Source of the DNA: Azorinus chamasolen
Taxonomy: Eukaryota; Mollusca; Bivalvia; Cardiida; Solecurtidae
Assembly (NCBI GenBank): GCA_963576725.1
Contig: OY755243.1
Coordinates: 78,055,417-78,119,416, forward strand
DNA length: 64,000 nt
Reading direction: 5' to 3'
Part shown: piece after piece, positions 56,395 to 64,000 of the stretch
Position numbering within the stretch: the first letter of the stretch is position 1
How the letters are laid out: the number at the start of each line of letters is the position of its first letter
The notes under the pieces: model-generated
The model's database searches: none
What the model saw: only the letters and a program-made list of their open reading frames with translations
What the model was told of the DNA's origin: nothing
Position numbers and translations under genes: made by a program

Positions 56395-57110
56395 CACCAA
56401 ATCATTGATGAGTAAACAAAGACCTATTTACATTACATATATACCGTACACCAACGCATTGTGAGTAAACAAAGACCAATTTACATTACATATACGAACA
56501 TGTATACCGTACACCAACGCATTGGTGAGTAAACAAAGACCAATTTACATTACATATATACCGTACACCAAAGCATTGATGAGTAAACAAAGATTTATTT
56601 ACATTACATATACGTACATGTATACCGTACACCAAAGCATTGGTGAGTAAATAAAGATCTATTTACATTACATATATATCGTACGCCAAAGCATTGATGA
56701 GTAAACAAAGACAAAATTACATTACATATATATACCGTACACCAACACATTGGTGAGTAAACAAAGATCTATTTACATTACATATATACCGTACACCAAA
56801 GCATAGATGAGTAAACAAAGATCAATTTACATTACACATATACCGTACACCAAAGTATAGAGGAGTAAACAAAGATCTATTTACATTACATTACAATGTC
56901 ATATATGCCGTACGCCAAGCATTGATGTGTAAAAAACGACCCATTTACATTACATATTCATGTATACCGTACGCCAAAGCATACATGTATACCGTACGCC
57001 AAGCATTGATGAGTAAACAACGACCAATTTACATTATATATACAATATACATGTATACCGTACGCCAAAGCATTGATGTGTAAACAAAGATTAAATTTAC
57101 ATCACAAATG
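56395..57110. repeat. Minisatellite, copy 2 (shorter)
   Basis: Same units as 2420-3345 with fewer repeats and a different order in the middle; the flanking units match one to one. Confidence 0.9.
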
Positions 57111-57689
57111 ATTGGATCCTTTACCTCAAATACACTGTCACACACCTTTTGACATCTGTGCACACAGAGTAGACCCAGATCAGATGATTCCTATAGTAGT
57201 CATCTTCAGATAATGGTCTGCTCTGTTTGCTATGATAGATCTGATTCTATAGTGTATGCTGTGATAATAAAAAATCCTTTGATCATAATGTCATTATAGG
57301 CTAAAATCAGATAAATAATATTCATGTTGTCAAATCTTAGGTGATTATTCATGAGGGAAAGAGTTAACACATTCCCTCATACTGACACATTTTGATGTAT
57401 CTGTTCCTATGGAGCAAATGCCCTATCACAAAAAGTTTCAAAACTACACATTTCTAAAAAATATATTTTTGCTAGTAAAGGTTCCTTTTCGTTAGTTTTA
57501 TTCAAAGAGGTTGTGTCTTAAAATAGCCTATGAAGTAATGTGTTATTTTTTTGTTTATTCAACAAAATATTCATTACCGATGTCAAAATTTGTCTGTATT
57601 AACCCTTTCAGTGCCAGTATTGTCATCTGCTGGATACAGTTTCGTCTGCTTCAAGTCTTAGAGTGGGCACTTACGAGAAACAGGGTATA

Positions 57690-58055
57690 AAACAGTTTTG
57701 ATCCTAATGAGACGCCGAGTTACTCGGTGTCTCATCCTGATCAGTACTGTTTGCATGTGCAAATTCGTCAAGTAAAGAGTTAGGGACATTTAACCTTTTA
57801 ATCATTACCCCATAAATACGCCTTTCTACACCTTTGCAAATAGATGAGACCCAGATCAGACGGTTCCTATAGGAGCCCCCTTATCAAGGTCTGCTCTGTT
57901 TGCTTATGATATAATACCGGTATACATATGATTCTTCAGTTTTTACCGTGGCCGAAATTCCCCCTTTCCATCTATGAGCTATTATAACAAAATAATTTAA
58001 ATTATATTCATGGTTTTTTTTTCTTACATGAAATTTCGTGGAGGAAAGGATTAAT
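57690..58055. repeat. Palindrome and TTAA-type MITE, copy 2
   Basis: 'gagacgccgag' and 'ctcggtgtctc' form a complete palindrome at about 57690-57755; copy 1 (3930-4000) has lost most of its left half. The MITE at about 57789-58055 corresponds to 4018-4293. Confidence 0.6.
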
Positions 58056-58094
58056 AAATAATGATCATGTTTTCAAGAACTTGTACACTCGCTC

Positions 58095-60051
58095 CTAAAC
58101 ATAGTCTATGCACTGGCAGTATTTTTTCAGTCTGAACATATCAATGCAGTCTGACTTGTGACCGTAAATGTTGAGTCTGCTGATATCCCCCACTACCTTG
58201 TAGCTTCCTTGAGTTGTGTTCAGTCTCACAGTGGCCTCAAACACAGCATTGCCGGTTACTGTCTCAATCACAACTTGTATATTCTCTAAGGCCTTTGTGC
58301 GATTGCCAAAAACACTACTTCCATTTTTTACAGTATTAATATACTTTAACGCATCCTCAGATTCAACAAGTCTTGTGGCTTGACGGATGTCTTTTAGCGA
58401 TAAATCTTCACAAACATTACTGTATTGCTTAAACTCAGTTTTAATTTCTCTTAACAGGGCTATGCTAGCATTGACCACAACCTCAGAATCGGTTTTTAAA
58501 TTCTCCTGATTTAAGCACGTGCACCAATGAGGTAGAATTCCTGCACTGTCACACGATCGCTTACTCGGAACCTCTCGGAACCAACTTGCTCCTCTCGAGG
58601 TCGGGTTATTTGTTTTCTGTAGTCCATTAAAAAACAAAATATCTTTCATAGTTTCATACACGTTAAATGGTGTTGTCAGTCTGTGCTTGTTTATTTGCAT
58701 TTCTGTCAATGTGGGGATACGTTTTCTTCAGCCATTTTGGAATGACAACATACATGAAAGGTAACCGCTCCTCTAGTTGTCCGATAAAGCCCTCCCGTAT
58801 TTCACCATGTCGCATGCCGTGATCACTGAAGAAAGTCAAAACCGTATTTTTCAACAGATCTTGCTCGTGCAAGCGTTTGAAAATGTTTAAATAAGATTCG
58901 TCTGCTGCCCCAGCGCCGTTGACATCACCATAAGTTAGCCTCGTTAACATCGTGAACGCAAAATGAGGATCTGACTTAAAAGTTTGGAGAAAATCGTAAA
59001 GATAGTTTAGTACAATATCAGTCTCGAATTTGTCCAGAAAACAATGATGACTGTTAGACCAGAGTTTGTGTTCACTTTCCATTGCTAAGCTAATGGGGCG
59101 GTTGAAGTAATCTGTAGGTGGTGTTTTAAATCCAGCCTTAAGGTAATCAAAGGCAGCAATACCAGGGTAGTCTTCTGCGTAGAGAGTTCTGTAACCTCGT
59201 TCTGAAAATTGTTTCCATATGAATTCGAAATCGTCAAAGGTCATGGCGGTGCCTTTGCTCTCATTCAATGGCATTTCTTCCACAAATTTTCCTAAGGTCG
59301 AAGGGACAATGTTGACAAAAGTATTATCAGCAACCTTATTATAGCCCGCCATATCATACGCTTCAAGGGTCTCGTTCAAAAATGCTCTTGTCTTCACCAT
59401 CTGGCGGATGAAACTGAGTCGCGAAACCGAATCCATCCCAAGCACCGCCACGTTCAGACGCTCTTTAACTTTGTCCTTGATCACATGACGTAAACGCCGC
59501 TCTCGATATATAGAATCTGCAGTTTTATTAGGCTGAATGAAGCTATGGTAATTCACGTACACATTCTTATCATTGTAATTGTAACACGTGACTTTCACAA
59601 AGTCATGTGTTATTGCAACTGAATTATTGAACGGGTCACTTTCGTTTTGGTATTCCCAGAAGTTATGATGCGTTGGCGTATGTTTGGGTCGATGGATTGG
59701 AGTATAGGTACACGATGAAATATTACCAAAATAAGGTTCACCACTCGCGGCTGTCCAGTTGACTTTCAACTTTAAACCATCTTGATAGGTCAGCGAGGCA
59801 TTTTGAGGACACCTCATTCGTCCTGTCTTGCGTACAAATTTTCTTATTGTCGGATCGTATGGATCGACATTTGGTATTTTGCAGGTAGGCGTGTCTACTA
59901 GATAGATACCAGACGTATGATTGATGTACGCCTGTCTTTGCGGACTCTGTGAAATTTTGTACACCAGTGGTGAGGTGATACGGGACAAGATGTATACCAT
60001 AACTACAGAGAACAACACCAACAACAGTAAGAATCTACGCATTGTACACAT
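58095..60051 (-). pseudogene. DUF229 family protein, frameshifted second copy
   Basis: About 95% identical to 4334-6286 by eye. The aligned start is ATG at 60049-60051 (MCTMRRFLLL...); a longer frame to 60075 begins outside the homology. A 2-nt deletion at about 58698-58701 shifts the frame after ...YPHIDRN, leaving 470-residue and 204-residue halves. The conserved HD of RLTHDG reads YGD here, losing a probable metal ligand. Most other differences are conservative. Either a young pseudogene, a null allele, or an assembly error at the indel; the His loss argues for real decay. Confidence 0.85.
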
Positions 60052-60059
60052 TGCAAGCC

Positions 60060-61580
60060 TGAAAGAAACAAACACAAGACAAACATTTATGCAAGCATCT
60101 AGATCGCCGCCAATTTTTTATTACAAGGAAGAGTAATATAACACCAGGGTGTGGGCATTTAGGATTTAGCGGTTCAGAGAAGGAATCTAAATAATTTGAT
60201 TAGACTCCGTCAAAACTTGAATATTTATACACATGTAAATATAATAATTAAGTCAAATTAATGAAACAGTTTAATTTGTTATTGTCTGATCCTAATGCCC
60301 AGTTTTTATTACCCATGTTTTTATGTACAAAATCAAATCTCATGCATTTTCCTCGTTTTTCTGCCTAGCCCTATATATAAAAAAGTTCAAATCTCAGGCA
60401 TTTCTAAGGAGTTTCTCAGGCATTTTGTCTATCAAAGTATGATACCTCTGCAATTTTCATTTACTTTGTGCTTAAATTGGGACAATTAACACCTTCAATG
60501 ACTTGATCCCGAATATAAAAGTTATTTGCAAACAGTTTGGATCCTGATCGTGCAAACATTACGTAACTCGTCTGATCAGAATCCAAACTGTCTGAAGACC
60601 ATGCTTAATTATGATAATTAACCTGTTCACTTTCTTGATCCAGAGAATAAATGTTATTAGCAAACACGTCTTATCAGAATCCAAATAGCATGAATATAAT
60701 AAAACTATTCGCTGCTACACTGGTCATCAGTCATAGGAGAAACTTTCCACTCCCTCGCTTGCCCATAGCACAGATGGAAAACGCATCCCATAGGATCGCC
60801 CCCTCCAGTGGGCGATGAGTGACTGTAGTATTGTACCGTAATGTAGAACCTATTTTAAGCGAATATTTATTTATTGAGTCTTTAAAAGTAGATTGTTGCT
60901 AAATACAGGGCAAAAATAATGCAGAACACTCCTATTGAAGTGTCGACCTGCATTAAGCTACCACATGTCTCGAACATTAAACATTAAAACTTCATGGGTT
61001 TTTTTCCAGTAAATTGAACCCACAAACCATTCCGGCATTACTTACAAAATTTATAAACTCCAAACCGTTTCTGAGATATGACTACGGAACGGATAGACAC
61101 ATGAACGGACGGACGCTCGGTAGCACGGACAGGCCACAGCCGGACAACGCCAAACTATATTACTCCGGCTTTTAGCAGGGAATAAAGATAATGACCTAAA
61201 TCAGCTAAACGAACATCCAGAAAAACAGTACGTATTACACTATGTACACAAATCACAACAACGTCTTCATGGAAACACTGTCATTCTTCCATATTAGAAA
61301 TGTATCAATTACGTCTACACAAATCATGCACTAATAACACGGACTGTTAGAGGCGAGTGAATGACGTTTACATGTACACCAATACACGTGTGCAATTATA
61401 TCATATAAACCTCCTGGAGGAGCCGTCTACATGACTTCCACCGTGCATTAAGCTGTCACCTGTGCTAAAGATCAATAGTGGTATGTATTTGAGTGTTCGA
61501 ATAATCACATTTTACTGTATTTCACATTCTTTTTAGTGCCCCTGTGATGGTTCAAACTGACAGCACCCACCTCCGTTGAA
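60060..61580. other. Non-coding flank, copy 2
   Basis: It matches 6290-7850 with small indels. It includes the 'aacagtttggatcctgatcg' palindrome near 60530-60590 and the 'gacggacgctcgg' repeat near 61105. No gene is seen. Confidence 0.6.

Positions 61581-61642
<62 letters not shown>
61581..61642. repeat. (AT)n microsatellite
   Basis: About 30 AT dinucleotides in a row, absent from the paralogous site (7865-7875). Confidence 0.95.
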
Positions 61643-62262
61643 GCCATCAATAGTACAAAAATGAGTTATGCAGGAAACACCACATACAGAACACCAGGAA
61701 ACACCACATACAGAACAAACAGCCGCTCGAACAGCAACACAAGGAAACAGCAAATGTACACAACTATAAAAACATCAAGAGACGCACAAAGACAAAACAA
61801 ACATACAATAGGGGGAAGATGGAAGTACCGCATTGGAACGGTCAGTGACAGAAGTCACTGGGGATTAAACCGGTGTATGGGCGCCAAACCTCACACTTAT
61901 TCCATCCCCACCCTAAAAGACAAACAGTGTAAATAAACGTATCCCCTCACTGACAAATCTACAACAACCGTATAACGAAAACATTTAAGTGAATAAACTG
62001 TATCCACCTATCGCTAGTGTACTCAATGATTGAGCTGCAGAGTAACTGTAGAAAAGTAATAAAGGGTACGACAAAAACGAAATAGTACAGATATCCGACG
62101 TTCTCCTTCCGTTTCTGGATTTAAGAGGTCGCCTTCATAGTGTACTAAACCTTTCTTGTCGGCGTACATGCACAGAAGCCAGCGTGATTGCCAGCTGTTG
62201 TCAAAAGGGTTGACAACAAAACGTGCAATATGTTGTAGTACTATAGGATCATAGTCAAGTCT
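61643..62262. other. 620-bp sequence present only in copy 2
   Basis: It lies between 'cgccat' and 'aagtcttt', which are adjacent in copy 1. The left part has the 'gcaggaaacaccacataca' repeat also at 19948. The minus-strand part has an open frame (62280-62023) with readings such as VNPFDNSWQSRWLLCMYADK that look protein-like. I do not recognise it. Confidence 0.5.
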
Positions 62263-62560
62263 TTGGGTGGCCATTCCCACTCCATTTTGCTACAAATCTG
62301 ACATGTATACAGATTATATCTACATGTATTTGTCACCAGCTTCATGGATGAAATCACATTATGTTTAAGAATGCACAAATAGACAAGTCCATGTTTGTCA
62401 GCTAACCACTAAAATTACAAATTATGGTATGTTAATCTCTTTCCAGAACGAAACTAGATTTAGCTACTTCAGTCTGGTTCCAAAGTCACGTAATCATTCA
62501 TGTCTATACAACTGCTATTAATTAATCTCAGACGTACGGAAGCCCATTAGGGACATTTGT

Positions 62561-63430
62561 CTTATTTTTTTTATATATTACGTCTTGCGTATAATGACTT
62601 ACGTTTTATGTGTTATGTATTATGTCTTGCGTAATATATAACAGAAGAGGGAAAATAACCAGCGTCCATTTTGAACGGCAACAGGCGCTCAATTCGCTGG
62701 TAATTTCAAAGCGGCATGAGTCACATAAGCGCGTGTAGTTTTGGACGAAACGTGGAACTTGGCCTGAACGCATTTTCTTTGGATTGCCAGATCTTTCCCA
62801 AAAAGGCATTCTAGTTAATTCTATACTCGATGAAATATTTAAACTACAAACAGGACATCATTTATCATCCCATCATCCAGTCTTATATACCCTCTTCTAT
62901 TCATCCTGAATATAAAGCAATTTCCCAAACAATGGATTGTTCAAAATGAACCACGCCATCAACACCACGGTCCTCTGCTTTATTCATTAGACCACGATGG
63001 TGAAAATGGCAGACTACTCATAATGAGATTCCACATCAGTCTATAGTTTTTGGTAGTTTACACTTCGTTCATTGTTCCTCATATTTCAACATTTTAATAT
63101 ATATGTAAATTGGTTTATTTCGCATCAAATGAAGACTTAACCCATTTGTACCCACGATCCCATATATGGGATGTAAGGCAAACAGTGTATGGTGCGGCGT
63201 CTGATCAGAGTCTACACTGTTTGCTGACAGGAAATTCAATTTAAAACAAAAAAATTGAAAATTTAGACCAGACATCCCTTAGATAAAAAATGGACTAATC
63301 CAATATAAACATGGAAGAATCCACTGGGAGTAAATGGGTTAATTACATTAGCACCATCCTCATCGACTTCCATTCATCGTTCTAATTGATCTTGAACTAA
63401 ATCAGAAGCTCCGAGGTTATACACCTTTTT
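62561..63430. other. Non-coding, one palindrome remnant
   Basis: Beyond the duplication. A short polar palindrome lies at 63177-63230 ('ggcaaacagtgtatggtgc' to 'agagtctacactgtttgct'), with a 'gtaaatgggttaa' terminus at 63331. Nothing else was recognised. Confidence 0.5.
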
Positions 63431-63431
63431 A

Positions 63432-63545
63432 CTTGAGTCTGAGACCATTCTCAAGCATCTGATTGGTCAGATTTTGAGCTTGCTCAGTATCCGACCAATC
63501 AGATACTTGAGAATGGTCTAAGACCCAGACTCAGAAGTTTTATAA
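63432..63545. repeat. Inverted repeat, ~45-bp arms
   Basis: 'gagtctgagaccattctcaa' with 'atctgattggtc' on the left; 'gaccaatcagat', 'cttgagaatggtc' and 'cagactcag' on the right. A third hairpin family in the window. Confidence 0.75.
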
Positions 63546-64000
63546 CCTTGGACCCAGGTCTTTGAAGAAACATTTTCATACAAACTGAAAGTTTTGTTGG
63601 AGAAACAAAAATTGTAACATAGTAAAAAGTGTTTTAGGACTTTAAATATTTTTTTGAAGTGAAATACTTCTTATTCGACAAGATAATATGTATTCTCTTT
63701 CATTCCTTTATAAAGATTGTGTTAGCTACTGCAACAATTACTGTAACTTTCGTCCGACTGTCTCTACTGTAATTGGGATATTACTACACGCCAACACAAT
63801 ATCAGTCAACAAGAAAAATTCAACTCTTCAGTTTTAAAAAAAGTTACTTTTAATCACAAAAAAATCGCCCGACTGTCTGCATTAACATGTGGGTGTACGA
63901 CTACGCAACACAAGTTAGAAAAGAAGAAATAACCTTACACACATAAGCTCAAGTAGACAGACTTCTATAATGATTTGCAGACTAGTCTTTCGAACTCTGC
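63546..64000. other. Non-coding, nothing recognised
   Basis: AT-rich sequence. The phrase 'cgcccgactgtctgcatt' at 63867 and 'gtccgactgtctctact' at 63752 are weakly similar but show no clear unit. Confidence 0.4.

Larger units (their letters stand above)
55559..62560. repeat. Segmental duplication, copy 2
   Basis: Direct-orientation counterpart of 1-8360. The pre-insertion site of the 699-2277 element is intact at 56248-56254. It has its own gains: an (AT)n tract, and sequence at 61641-62262 absent from copy 1. Confidence 0.9.

Overview
This is a stretch of eukaryotic nuclear DNA dominated by repeats, most likely from a bivalve mollusc. It is AT-rich, its one recognisable conserved gene is split by introns, and it carries tRNA-derived SINEs, LINE and Ty3/gypsy elements. 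It also has many non-autonomous elements with internal tandem repeats of the kind seen in bivalves. The organism is an inference from this overall look. There are no operons, rRNA genes, CRISPR arrays or functional tRNA genes.

Layout. (1) 1-8360 and 55559-62560 are two direct copies of one segment. Each carries a minisatellite and an intronless minus-strand DUF229 (alkaline-phosphatase/sulfatase-fold) gene. The left gene is intact at 650 aa. The right one is broken by a 2-nt deletion and has lost a conserved His. The copies differ by clean insertions, including a 1.58-kb element present only in copy 1. True duplication and uncollapsed haplotypes both remain possible. (2) 8758-16620 holds a minus-strand LINE (ORF1 intact, ORF2 frameshifted) between two nearly identical ~537-bp direct repeats, each with a candidate terminal exon of an unknown gene. 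(3) 17765-29336 has three plus-strand exons of deoxyhypusine hydroxylase (DOHH). The last intron holds a complete, very young Ty3/gypsy element (21267-28148; LTRs differ at 2 positions) whose reverse transcriptase motif reads YLDA. (4) 29918-39269 has no convincing host exon; it is SINEs, TTAA-ended MITEs and Helentron-like tandem-repeat elements. (5) 39270-52275 is a second, minus-strand Ty3/gypsy element with 1361-bp LTRs, a tRNA-Leu-type primer site, several frameshifts, and a partial further copy attached upstream of its 5' LTR. (6) 52277-55480 is more tandem-repeat elements and a 2 x 282-bp tandem duplication.

Host coding content is therefore small: DUF229, its pseudogene, three DOHH exons and possibly one duplicated terminal exon. 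Almost everything else is mobile DNA in nested order. The best candidates for something undescribed are a recurrent polar palindrome family within TTAA-ended MITEs and a set of sequence-unrelated elements that share one architecture. That architecture is a 5' hairpin with C/G-rich inverted arms, ~150-bp internal tandem repeats, and usually a 3' hairpin followed by a CTTGTT/CTAGTT tail.
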